64,000 nt of DNA from Rhodobacteraceae bacterium WD3A24 (GCA_002967695.1 PUHN01000005.1:1-64000), one strand, 5' to 3'. Counted from the stretch's first letter, positions 1 to 8,361 are shown. Notes: a model not told the origin generated them from the sequence alone. Numbers and translations: made by a program.

Positions 1-3000
1 GAAAGCTTGTGGCTCTGCGCCTTGCCCGCCTCCAGGAGCGTGCCGTCGGGCAGCACCCAACTGCCCGCCTCGACCACCATGTAATTCACCGCCTCGTCGA
101 CATGCGCCCCGTCGAGGTGGTTGGGCTCCTGCAGCTGCAGCGTCAGGTCGCGGCCGCTGACCCCGCTGACCCGCACGTTCACCGGCTGCGGGCCGTTCTC
201 GGTCGCCACATGCGCGATCACCACCGGATTGTCGTAGCTGCGCTCCAGCGTCACCGTCTGCGGGTTGTGGTCCAGCGTGAGGCGGCCCGTCTCGGCGAAC
301 ACGTCGTCGACAAGGCCAACGAAATCCGAACGCTCCAGGGCCGGAACGTTGAGCCCCTGCAACAGGATGCTATCGCCCCCAAGCCGCATCCGCAGTCCGT
401 CGGACTCATCCTCGAACCCGATCTGATCGAAGGTCAGTTCGTAGGCGCTGACGTCGATCTTGTCGCCGTTTGATGGCCCGTTGCCCTTGTCAAAATCTGT
501 GATCGAGTCATCGCTCTGCCCGGGCCGCTTGATGAAGGTGTCTTGGCCGGAGCCGCCCGTCAGCGTGTCGTTGCCGGGACCACCATAGAGAAGATCGTTA
601 CCCGATTTGCCCTTGAGCTTGTCGTTGCCCGCCTTGCCCATGAGAACATTGTCTTCGGCGCCACCAGTCAGCCTGTCGTCAAAAACTGACCCGATGACAC
701 CTTCGATTGACGCAAAGCTGTCTCCAGACGCCGCTCCGCCCGTGCCAGTCCCGGTGCCAAGATCGATGGTCACACCGGTGTCCGAGTTCCGGAAATCTGC
801 CAGATCCTCTCCGCTGCCACCGAAAAGCGCGTCGCCGCCCAAGCCCCCGGAAAGGGTGTCGTTTCCCTCACCTCCTTCAAGGCGATCAGCTCCGGGGCCC
901 GCCTTGATCAGGTCGGATCCATGCTCACCGGAAAGCACGTCTTGTCCGGCAAGACCGACAAGACGATTGTCCTTTTCATCGCCAAACAAGACGTCATCGA
1001 AGGAAGTTCCATGAAGATCCTCGATTGAAATCAGAACGTCGCCGGCCGCGCCGCCGGCCAAGCCCTTTTCTGCTCCGAGGTTGACCTCTACCCGCCGCGT
1101 CGAATCTTCGTAAGTGGCCACGTCGCGTCCGGCATCTCCCGAGATCTGATCCGCCCCAGGTCCGCCGGAGAACCAATCATCGCCGGCCCCGCCAAAAACC
1201 TCGTCGTTGCCACCGCCACCGTGGATGCTGTCTGCACCAGGGCCGCCGTCCACATTGTCGTCACCGCCGAGCGCGCGAAGCAGGTTGCCCTGCGCGTCGC
1301 CGGTGAGCCTGTCATCAAGGCCAGAGCCGACGAGATTCTCAATCCCGGACAAGGTATCGCCCTCACCCGTTCCCCCCTTTACGGTCCCGGTAGTGAGATC
1401 GGCGGTAATGCCGCCACCGGACTCCCTGTAGCTGGCTGTGTCTGTGCCGGATGCGCCTGAAAGGATGTCAGCACCGGGCCCGCCCCTGAACAAGTCGTCG
1501 CCCTTGCCACCGGCCAGCTCATCGTTGCCGTCGCCGCCGAAAAGGCTGTCCTCGCCGTCGCCACCGATGAGATCATCCGCCGCTGCAAGCCCATGCAGCC
1601 GGTTTGGCGATCCATCCCCAATCAGCGTATCGTCATGATCCGATCCCTTGAGGTTTTCGATCCTCGACAGCGTGTCCCCTTCGGCGCTGCCTCCAGTAGC
1701 TGTGCCATCCGGCAGGTCGATCGCCACCCCTTCCTTCGAAGCCTCGTAAACGGCCTGATCCGTTCCAACCCCACCGTCGATGGTGTCCGCGCCCGGACCA
1801 CCCGTCAGGACGTCCTGGCCGGCCCCACCACGGAGCCCGTCCACCCCATCACCGCCGTGGAGCGCATCTGCACCATCTCGTCCAAAGATGCCGTCCGAAC
1901 CACTCTGTCCTTTCAGTACATCATCACCACGCCCCCCTTCGAGATTGTCGTCGCCCTTGCCGCCGAGCAGCTCGTCCTCACCGTCGCCACCATGGACGAT
2001 ATCGTGCCCGCCCTCGGCCTTGAGCACATCATTGCCGATCCTTCCCTCAACCGTGTCGGCGCCATCGCCGGCCTCGAAGACGTTGTCGGCGTCATTCCCG
2101 ATGATGCGCTCAGCTCCGTCGGTGGCGATGACGTTTTCGAACCCAAACGCGGTTGAATGGCCCTCGAAGAACCCGAGATGGAGGATGACATCGCGTGAGG
2201 TGAAGCCGAAGTCGGAGTAGTCGAGCGTGTCGATGCCGTCACCGCCGTCGAAGCTGTCGTCAAAGCTCGCCGTCTCATCCACGCGGATGACATCATCGCC
2301 TGCGCCTCCGTGCAGCCGGTTGATATCGGGAGCGTACTCCGCCAGCGTGTCCGCGGCAGCAGACCCTATGACCTCGTTGATGTTCGAAAGCATCGCGCTC
2401 GTTGTGCCGGAGGTGGCCTTGCCATTCTCGAGCCTCCAGGGACCGCCACGAAGATCGACCGTGTCGGTACCTGGCCCGCCGTCGAGGTCATTTGACGTGC
2501 CGTCCAGTCCCTGAATGATCGTATCTGCCCCAGCATCTGCGTTGACGTCGTCCGAGCCGGCACCGCTTGCATCGATCGTGTCGTTGCCAAAGCCACCATG
2601 AAACGTGTTTTTGCCTGGACTGGCGGTTACCACATCCGCGCCGTCACCGGCGCGGACCACATCCGGACCGGCGCCGGCGCTGATCCTGTCGGCTCCTTTG
2701 CCGCCGTCGATCTCATCCTGACCATCACCGCCATCCACGGTATCGTTGCCAGCGCCGGCGCGGATATCGTTGGCAGATTTCGTTCCACTGATCGTATCGT
2801 CGCCGTTGCTCGCTATAACATTCTCGAACTCGTTGGCCGATCCACCTCCCGTGAACGCGCCGGTGGCGAGGTCGATCTCGTGCCCCTGCGTTCCGAATGC
2901 GGAGTAGTCGAACGTGTCCTCGCCAAAACCGCCGTTGAATTCGTCCTGAAACTCGTTGGAATCGTCCGCAACGATCGTGTCGTCGCCATTCCCTCCATCG

Positions 3001-5609
3001 ATCGTGTCGATGCCGGCTGTGTATTCGGCAAGCACATCCCCGAAATCACCCCCGGCCGCCTCGATTTTCTCGAAATCGCTGATGTCGACGATAGTGTCCT
3101 GAGAGGTTGCAGTGCCACCGCCAACGGTCCACGCGCCCCCTCTCAGGTCAAGTGTGTCGATCCCGTTGCCGCCCTTCAGGGTGTTGCCGAAAAAATCGAC
3201 CGACTGGATGATCCGGTCGTCACCGTCCCCGCCCTCGACAGTGTCGCCGCCGTCGCCGCCATCCAGCGTATCGTTACCGGCAAAACCGCGGATCGTTTCG
3301 CCGTAAGAGGATCCGGTGATGTCGTCGTCCTGGTTCGTCTGGCCAACGCCGCGCCCTTCGATAATGATCTGATCGTTGTCAGAGCGCCTGAAGCCCAAAT
3401 TGAACGGGGCGCCGTTAACAGTCGTGACGAACTGCAGGCCGACGAGATCGACAACATCTGACTCCTCGGTATCTTCCACATCGATCTCGATGATGTCTTG
3501 CTGGCCAGTATTGCCGTCGATCACCAGATCGAGGCCAAAGCCACCGACAAACTTCGTTGGAAGTTCCTTGGTTGAGAGCTTGAGCGTCTTCGTCCCGGCC
3601 TGGGAGGTCTCGTCGAATTCTATTTCATCGATAGCCGAGACTGGAAGCTGTGTGAGATCGAAACTGCCGGCCAGTTCCAGCAGGATCGTGTCGTAGCCTG
3701 GGCCGCCTTTGACATCATCGGCGTGGGTGGTGTTACCGGCGAAGAAGCGGAATGTGTCATTATCCGGGCCGCCGTCCAGAACGTCGAGCCCGTCGCCGCC
3801 CAGGAGCGTGTCGTCGCCGGAGCCGCCCTTGAGGGTGTCGCTGTTTAGGCCTCCCTCAAGATTGTCCGCGGACGTGCCGCCGATTAGCTGGTCTTCACCC
3901 CACTGCCCCCGGATATCGTCGCTGCCGGGGCCTCCCTCCAGCGTGTCGTCACCCTTGTGCCCATCGAGGGTGTCGTTGCCAGCCCTGCCGTTGACCTGGT
4001 CATCCTGCCGGGTTGCAGTGATATTGTTCACCGTCAAGTTGCCGTTGATCTCGACGGAATCAGCCGGCTCCCAATCCCGAAACGACCAATCCCTCAGCAC
4101 GACAGCCGGCGGCGGGGTTCCGGAAATGCGATCATCGTTTACGACGATGGTGTCCGGCGCACCCGCCCCGTTGGCGTTGCCGTCTACAACGAGATCGCGG
4201 GGAAAATCGTCAGTGGCGCCCAGCGAACCGTCGGAGATCAGGACAGTCTTCGACTCGTTGGCTTTCGCGTTGAACTCGAGAACTTCAATGTTCTTGGCAT
4301 CGAATGTTTGGAAATCGTAGGTGCCCGCTCCGTTCAGGACGATGCGGTCGTTGCCGAGACCGGCCTCGATATCGTCGTCACCACCTTCGCCATCGCGGTA
4401 GATGAAGCTGTCGTCACCGTCTCCACCGCGCAGGGTGTCGGTGCCGCCGCCGCCTTCCAGCGTGTCTGCCCCGGCACCTCCTTCCAGAGTGTCTTTCCCG
4501 GCACCGCCGAGCAACTCGTCCCGATCCTCGTAGCCCCGAATCTCGTCATCACCGTCGCCCCCCTCAAGCCGGTTGGCGGCCGTGTTGCCATGGATTTCGT
4601 CGTCGCCCCCGCCGGAAATTGCGTTTTCGATTATGGTTCCAACGGCGATCGACATGTTTCCCGCAAGACCACCTATATCCGATAGCGCGGGAAAGTCGGA
4701 TGCGGCGTTGGACAACCGAAGATCGAATTTTTGGTCGACATCGAAGTTGGAGAAGTCGACGGTATCTGACCCACCTCCATCAACCAGCGTAAAGGCGTTG
4801 GTATCGGCCAAGTCCTCCAGATTGCTAAAGCCGGGCACACTTACGTTCGTATCCTTGCCATAGATCGTATCCCCCGGGAAAGCGTTGGCGGTACCGAAGC
4901 CCTGCGATCCGTAGAGATCATCGAGGGCAAGCCAATCAACCGACATTGGCGTCACTGGATCGGCGTTGTCTGCATCTATTTCCGTGTTTTCTCCCTGATC
5001 GAAATAAGACATAATGGTAAGTTGGTCACTATCATTATCGAAGATAGCGTCATCGGAATAATTCGCACTTGCGTTATAGTCCCCGGCATGACCAAGGCCC
5101 AAGGCGTGCCCAATTTCATGAAGAATTGTTGCAAAGTAATCGTCTCCCGGATCAACTGTCTGATTTGATTGCCCGAGATTTACGAACGCATAGTTTGTAG
5201 CACCCCCACCAGCCACCACAGGAAACGGAAATCCAAAGTTGGATGGCCGGTTTGGAACCGAAACCTCATCAGCGAAAAAAATGTCAACGTCATTTGATGT
5301 GGAGACGGTTTCGAGAAATGTGATCCCCAGCACGTCCTCGTAAATGTCCAACGCATCACGGATCGCTGGCCTTAGGCTTTGATCCACGCCATCACTGTCC
5401 AGAATTGATAATCCACCAACCAGTCGATCTGGTGTGCTGCTGAAGTTATATGTCAGAACCCCGTTGTTTGGGCTTGTCCCCCCGGCTTGCATGTTGAAGG
5501 CGGTTCCTATGCCGGGGATGGGAATGTTTAACACCGGGATTGCGGCAAAGTCGTTGAACCAACCGTCTTTGAGATAGTCGGCTATTCCCTGAAGAGAACC
5601 GTTGGACAT
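1..5609 (-). CDS. Giant RTX metalloprotease, serralysin (M10B)-like, C-terminus beyond window
   Basis: The frame is open from the ATG at 5609 to the left edge, so at least 1,869 residues are coded and the C-terminus is missing. Residues 164-174 read HEIGHALGLGH, the HExxHxxGxxH zinc site of metzincins, and a Met-turn (MSYFDQ) follows at residue 200, so an active zinc protease is expected. No Sec signal is present, which fits type I secretion. From about residue 330 the protein is a long run of GGxGxDxL calcium-binding nonapeptides, arranged in larger repeated modules. The last residues in view, after about residue 1,700, form a non-RTX beta domain (EAVNYMVVEAGSW) seen in other giant secreted proteins. 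SD-like GGAGG precedes the start. The protease end looks clearly less GC-rich than the rest of the window, suggesting transfer. No transporter genes are visible nearby. Confidence 0.93.
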   Translation of the reverse strand, partial: MSNGSLQGIADYLKDGWFNDFAAIPVLNIPIPGIGTAFNMQAGGTSPNNGVLTYNFSSTPDRLVGGLSILDSDGVDQSLRPAIRDALDIYEDVLGITFLETVSTSNDVDIFFADEVSVPNRPSNFGFPFPVVAGGGATNYAFVNLGQSNQTVDPGDDYFATILHEIGHALGLGHAGDYNASANYSDDAIFDNDSDQLTIMSYFDQGENTEIDADNADPVTPMSVDWLALDDLYGSQGFGTANAFPGDTIYGKDTNVSVPGFSNLEDLADTNAFTLVDGGGSDTVDFSNFDVDQKFDLRLSNAASDFPALSDIGGLAGNMSIAVGTIIENAISGGGDDEIHGNTAANRLEGGDGDDEIRGYEDRDELLGGAGKDTLEGGAGADTLEGGGGTDTLRGGDGDDSFIYRDGEGGDDDIEAGLGNDRIVLNGAGTYDFQTFDAKNIEVLEFNAKANESKTVLISDGSLGATDDFPRDLVVDGNANGAGAPDTIVVNDDRISGTPPPAVVLRDWSFRDWEPADSVEINGNLTVNNITATRQDDQVNGRAGNDTLDGHKGDDTLEGGPGSDDIRGQWGEDQLIGGTSADNLEGGLNSDTLKGGSGDDTLLGGDGLDVLDGGPDNDTFRFFAGNTTHADDVKGGPGYDTILLELAGSFDLTQLPVSAIDEIEFDETSQAGTKTLKLSTKELPTKFVGGFGLDLVIDGNTGQQDIIEIDVEDTEESDVVDLVGLQFVTTVNGAPFNLGFRRSDNDQIIIEGRGVGQTNQDDDITGSSYGETIRGFAGNDTLDGGDGGDTVEGGDGDDRIIQSVDFFGNTLKGGNGIDTLDLRGGAWTVGGGTATSQDTIVDISDFEKIEAAGGDFGDVLAEYTAGIDTIDGGNGDDTIVADDSNEFQDEFNGGFGEDTFDYSAFGTQGHEIDLATGAFTGGGSANEFENVIASNGDDTISGTKSANDIRAGAGNDTVDGGDGQDEIDGGKGADRISAGAGPDVVRAGDGADVVTASPGKNTFHGGFGNDTIDASGAGSDDVNADAGADTIIQGLDGTSNDLDGGPGTDTVDLRGGPWRLENGKATSGTTSAMLSNINEVIGSAAADTLAEYAPDINRLHGGAGDDVIRVDETASFDDSFDGGDGIDTLDYSDFGFTSRDVILHLGFFEGHSTAFGFENVIATDGAERIIGNDADNVFEAGDGADTVEGRIGNDVLKAEGGHDIVHGGDGEDELLGGKGDDNLEGGRGDDVLKGQSGSDGIFGRDGADALHGGDGVDGLRGGAGQDVLTGGPGADTIDGGVGTDQAVYEASKEGVAIDLPDGTATGGSAEGDTLSRIENLKGSDHDDTLIGDGSPNRLHGLAAADDLIGGDGEDSLFGGDGNDELAGGKGDDLFRGGPGADILSGASGTDTASYRESGGGITADLTTGTVKGGTGEGDTLSGIENLVGSGLDDRLTGDAQGNLLRALGGDDNVDGGPGADSIHGGGGNDEVFGGAGDDWFSGGPGADQISGDAGRDVATYEDSTRRVEVNLGAEKGLAGGAAGDVLISIEDLHGTSFDDVLFGDEKDNRLVGLAGQDVLSGEHGSDLIKAGPGADRLEGGEGNDTLSGGLGGDALFGGSGEDLADFRNSDTGVTIDLGTGTGTGGAASGDSFASIEGVIGSVFDDRLTGGAEDNVLMGKAGNDKLKGKSGNDLLYGGPGNDTLTGGSGQDTFIKRPGQSDDSITDFDKGNGPSNGDKIDVSAYELTFDQIGFEDESDGLRMRLGGDSILLQGLNVPALERSDFVGLVDDVFAETGRLTLDHNPQTVTLERSYDNPVVIAHVATENGPQPVNVRVSGVSGRDLTLQLQEPNHLDGAHVDEAVNYMVVEAGSWVLPDGTLLEAGKAQSHKL

Positions 5610-6020
5610 GGTTTTTCTACCTCCGGACTTAGCTCCACGGCCGTATCGCCGACACCAACAGTGACTTCTTCGGGTAAGTCATCGTATTTCGCGTGAAACG
5701 AATCCAACGCCTGTCAGCGGCGGGGCGGAGAGACATGCATGCGCCGACCGCGGCTTGCCACAGCAGCATCTGGAGGGATGCGCGGTCTTTTCGCACCGGG
5801 CCCTTTGAAAGGGCTTTTTCGAAAGATACCTTGTCCGGCACAATGCGCATGGTGCGCTCTCGCGGACGCTGAGGGAATCAGAATTAGGCGACCCGAGTCG
5901 TCGCAGTGTGACTGATGCGTGTCAATCGAGAGTGGCTGTAAGCGCGGGCTGGCCCTCACCTCCCAATGTATTTCCGGCCAATGCGAGGCCGTCCCTGTCA
6001 CAAGCCGGGGAGTGCGTGAT
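5610..6020. other. Intergenic region upstream of the RTX protease
   Basis: About 410 bases lie between the protease start and the IS remnant. Open frames here have no ribosome site or family resemblance. The segment should carry the promoter of the protease, reading leftwards, but no convincing -35/-10 pair was picked out. It contains one strong hairpin with a T-run, listed separately. Confidence 0.5.
5800..5820 (+). terminator. Rho-independent terminator-like hairpin
   Basis: GCCCTT (5800-5805) pairs with AAGGGC (5809-5814) around a three-base loop and is followed by TTTTTC on the plus strand. It could stop plus-strand transcription before the IS remnant. No plus-strand gene ends just upstream, so its client is unclear. 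Read on the minus strand it sits in the leader of the RTX protease but lacks a T-run. Confidence 0.45.
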
Positions 6021-6325
6021 AGGGTCAGGACCCATTGATTTCTGTCGGGTGGCGTGATTCACGGTTCGGAAAACGAGCGGTGAACATGTCTGATCTCTTC
6101 TGGCTGACCGATGCGCAGATGGCGCGTCTTGAGCCCTATTTCCCGAAGTCTCACGGAAAGCCACGCGTCGATGACCGGAGTGTGGTGAGAGAGATTATCT
6201 TCATCAATCGCAATGGCTTACGCTGGCACGACGCGCCTGCGGAGTACGGTCCGCACAAGACGCTCTACAATCGCTGGAAACGATGGAGCGACAAGGGCGT
6301 CTTCGCACGGATAATGGCGGGCCTG
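6021..6325 (+). mobile_element. Left end of an IS5-family insertion sequence, truncated
   Basis: The sequence starting near 6021 (AGGGTCAGGACCCATTGATT) resembles the terminal repeat of IS5-group elements of alphaproteobacteria, recalled from memory rather than checked. It is followed by the first 80 codons of a DUF4096-type transposase. The element breaks off near 6325, where the protein changes character. No matching right inverted repeat was seen downstream, so this is a remnant. Confidence 0.7.
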
Positions 6326-6601
6326 TTCGTCGTCTTGCTCATGATGCTCCATCCTACTCAAGAGTCGGAGCCTCCGGCAAACCCGGCGCGGTTCACAGGC
6401 TATGTCGAGATCGAGGCTTGGGCGCGGCTCAATCGCTGGCCGCTGCAACCGCACCATATCCGCATTATCCGGCCGCTCGACACCGCGCTTCTGGATCACT
6501 TTCACGAGAAGGCGAAGGGGCCGCCCGAGGGCATGGGCACGTTGCCTCACCGCTCCGAGCACATGCTATCCGCCGGGCTGTTCGACGTGGCGATCGGGTG
6601 A
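6086..6601 (+). pseudogene. IS5-type transposase N-terminus fused in frame to a phage-like fragment
   Basis: The 171-residue frame starts at ATG 6086. Residues 1-80 (MSDLFWLTDAQMARLEPYFP to FARIMAGL) are the N-terminal domain of IS5-family transposases. The DDE catalytic core that should follow is absent. From about residue 84 the protein instead reads like small tail-region proteins of Rhodobacterales phages and gene transfer agents (VEIEAWARLNRWPLQPHHIR, then a 'LDTALLDHF' helix). The most economical reading is an IS deletion that joined the transposase start to an older prophage remnant without breaking the frame. It cannot be an active transposase. Whether the chimera is translated is unknown. 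Confidence 0.7.
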
Positions 6602-6768
6602 GGACAGGCGCATGGCGATTGACGACGATTCGTTTTCGTGGCAACCTATACATTGTCCACGTTCGGACGGAGCGGCAACTCCTTAAAAAGGCACGGCAAC
6701 TCCACCTTTGGTATGGCGCGGTGCGTTTCGGCGGTCACGGATGACCACCAACCGATCAGGAGTTTGCT

Positions 6769-6942
6769 ATGGGCTGGACCTACAAGCACAGAAAATGGCG
6801 TGAACAGATGCACCAGCGATACACCGAAGAAACTGGCGACACCGACTATGCTTCGCGTGATTTCGTGGCATGGGTGGATGATCAAGTCGCCCTAGACAAT
6901 GAAGAGCTGGATGCGTCCTACGTGCGCCCGAACGTGACCTGA
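6769..6942 (+). CDS. Small hypothetical protein, 57 residues
   Basis: ATG at 6769 follows an AGGAG ribosome site (6759-6763). The product begins MGWTYKHRKWREQMHQRY and ends DASYVRPNVT; it is charged, with no membrane segment or signal. Good ribosome site spacing and protein-like composition argue that it is real, although it matches no family I know. Its end overlaps the end of the lipoprotein gene on the other strand by about 25 bases. It sits among IS and phage-like remnants, so it is probably accessory DNA. Confidence 0.5.
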   Translation: MGWTYKHRKWREQMHQRYTEETGDTDYASRDFVAWVDDQVALDNEELDASYVRPNVT

Positions 6943-7283
6943 CCGCTCTCACCATCTTCGAGCTCGAACGAGCCCACGAGTTGGTTCTGAGCCCGATTGA
7001 TTGTCAAGGTGATCGTCCCTGAGCGACCATCGTCGCAGCGAAGCGGCTGAGTGGTTATTACGCGCCCCTCGCCGCTGGACTCGAAATTGGTGTTACATGT
7101 CCATACGCCGGGACGGATCACGTCTACATCCCATATCTGTTCGGTGGGCGCGTAAGAGACGTGACCGCTCAAGGGGCGGCCTTCCGAGGTCTGCCCAGCT
7201 CCTGCGGTCTGAAACGACTGCGGCGCGCACGCGGCCATCCCGATAAACAGTGCCGGTGTAAACAGCAAAATTCCCTTGTTCAT
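6918..7283 (-). CDS. Small putative lipoprotein
   Basis: The 121-residue product starts MNKGILLFTPALFIGMAAC, a lipoprotein signal with the lipobox cysteine at residue 19, so it should be anchored in the outer or inner membrane facing the periplasm. The mature part contains two more cysteines (VWTCNTNF and LRCDDGRSG) that may form a disulfide, and has alternating beta-like sequence. A GTG two codons upstream is possible, but GAGG sits at the correct distance from the ATG at 7283. Function unknown. Confidence 0.75.
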   Translation of the reverse strand: MNKGILLFTPALFIGMAACAPQSFQTAGAGQTSEGRPLSGHVSYAPTEQIWDVDVIRPGVWTCNTNFESSGEGRVITTQPLRCDDGRSGTITLTINRAQNQLVGSFELEDGESGQVTFGRT

Positions 7284-7377
7284 CGTCACCTCGCGCTAGG
7301 AATTTAGCACCGGGCTCGATGCTTATTCTGACGTCAATACCCGCACATTCAAACGCGCGGTGTGTCCTGTCAATGGT

Positions 7378-7620
7378 TTAGGTGCCTTTTGTCTTCCTCA
7401 ACCTGACCCCCGGTCCACCGCCATTTTCGGCGATGAACTCGACCCCGGCAGCTTCGAGGGCCGAGCGGATCGAGTCAACGGATTGCTCCGAGGCGCCGAT
7501 AGCACTGGCACCTTCGGCACGCTTCACTGTCGGGATGGACACGCCTGCGGCTTCCGCCACCTGCGCCTGAGACCAGCCGATTAGAGATCGAGCCGCGCGG
7601 AGTTGAACCGACGAAATCAT
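7378..7620 (-). CDS. XRE-family helix-turn-helix regulator
   Basis: This 80-residue protein is essentially one DNA-binding domain. MISSVQLRAARSLIGWSQAQ leads into VAEAAGVSIPTVKRAE, the two helices of an XRE/Cro type HTH, then a short C-terminal tail. Proteins of this size and sequence are common in alphaproteobacterial prophages and islands, where they act as single-domain repressors. It is divergent from the small gene at 7687, so the 66 bases between them probably contain a shared promoter and its operator. Target genes are inferred only. Confidence 0.85.
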   Translation of the reverse strand: MISSVQLRAARSLIGWSQAQVAEAAGVSIPTVKRAEGASAIGASEQSVDSIRSALEAAGVEFIAENGGGPGVRLRKTKGT

Positions 7621-7686
7621 CTTATCCTTGATCCTTTCGTATCATCGGGTATGATCCGAAGGTATCAACAAGAGGAGACCGACACA

Positions 7687-7905
7687 ATGCCCAAGAAGAC
7701 CATATCCGACTGCCAGCACGATGCAGTGATGCTGCACGGGATGGCGCAAGGAGTTGACGAGCTGCTGCACATGGCGCGCAACAAGCCCGGGGCTCCGAGC
7801 CCCGCCGGGAACGCCGCAGTATGCGTGTGCACGGTGATGATCGAGAAGGCCGAGCAACTCGCGGACGAACTCGACCGCCTGGAGACAGAGGAGAGCAAGA
7901 GATGA
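7687..7905 (+). CDS. Small accessory protein, 72 residues
   Basis: Starts at ATG 7687 behind AGAGGAGA. The product (MPKKTISDCQHDAVMLHGMA..., ending EQLADELDRLETEESKR) is a helical, soluble protein of the kind found in Rhodobacterales prophage and island regions; the family has no known role that I can name. Its TGA overlaps the ATG of the next frame (ATGA at 7902-7905), so the two were translationally coupled. The XRE regulator gene diverges from it. Confidence 0.7.
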   Translation: MPKKTISDCQHDAVMLHGMAQGVDELLHMARNKPGAPSPAGNAAVCVCTVMIEKAEQLADELDRLETEESKR

Positions 7906-8167
7906 TCGTGAGAACCCGGAAGAGCGTTCTGCTGACCCCTACATCAAGGCGTCATGGATCAACGCGATACTGCGCTGCGCGATCTCTGCTGACGAAACGA
8001 CCGTGGACCCTGCCGTCCTGTTCGGTGACGGCGACAAGGGCATCTGGCAGGTACTCGAGATCGCCGAGCGCCTGTCTGACGAACTGGCCGGCGAAGTTGA
8101 GATGATGCAGCGCCGGCTTGGCGAGGGCATCTGGAAGACCGACGAATCTTCCCAAGAAAGCGCGTGA
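7902..8167 (+). pseudogene. Small accessory gene with a single-base frameshift near its start
   Basis: The ATG at 7902 overlaps the previous stop, as in a coupled operon, but its frame becomes nonsense-like after five codons. The adjacent frame from 7919 to the TGA at 8165-8167 gives a convincing soluble protein: EERSADPYIKASWINAILRC, then GDGDKGIWQVLEIAERLSDE, then a helical tail. That frame has no ATG before 8099. Restoring one C in the C-run at 7915-7917 joins the two as MIVRTPEERSADPYIKASW and gives 88 residues. So this is either a recent mutation or a sequencing error. The product resembles its 5' neighbour in size and helical character. Confidence 0.65.
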
Positions 8168-8271
8168 CTGCGAAAAGGTTCAAAGCCCTATTTGCGTAGG
8201 CGGGTAGAATGCGCTGCCTACGCGTCATCTTCCGTTAACCCATTGATAAAAAACAATATAATCCACTCTTG

Positions 8272-8361
8272 TGGCGGAGAAGGTGGGATTCGAACCCACG
8301 GAGCCTGCGAGGGCTCAACGGTTTTCAAGACCGCCGCAATCGACCACTCTGCCACTTCTCC
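8272..8361 (-). tRNA. tRNA-Ser (UGA)
   Basis: The minus strand folds as a class II tRNA. The acceptor stem is GGAGAAG/CTTCTCC, the T-arm reads GGTTCGAATCC, and there is a long variable arm typical of serine tRNAs. The anticodon loop CTTGAAA gives anticodon TGA. The 3' end is followed by G (discriminator) and an encoded CCA (8274-8272). The 3' end points towards the IS and phage-like region, as expected for an integration site. Confidence 0.95.

Noticed and set aside
1-4700. Regularly repeated short DNA units that might suggest a CRISPR or satellite array
   Set aside because: The repeats are in-frame nonapeptide codons of varying sequence, not identical repeats with unique spacers.
1-5600. 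Numerous open frames on the plus strand across the RTX gene, some up to 287 codons
   Set aside because: They are antisense to a continuous minus-strand protein with zinc site and RTX repeats; their sequences are low-complexity reflections of GGxGxD codons.
5629-5850. 73-codon minus-strand frame ending 20 bases before the RTX protease start, as a leader gene
   Set aside because: No ribosome site or recognisable sequence was found, and a terminator-like hairpin overlaps it; too weak to list.
6035-8170. An intact prophage or gene transfer agent
   Set aside because: Only one tail-like fragment and small accessory genes are present; no capsid, terminase, portal or integrase gene is in the window.
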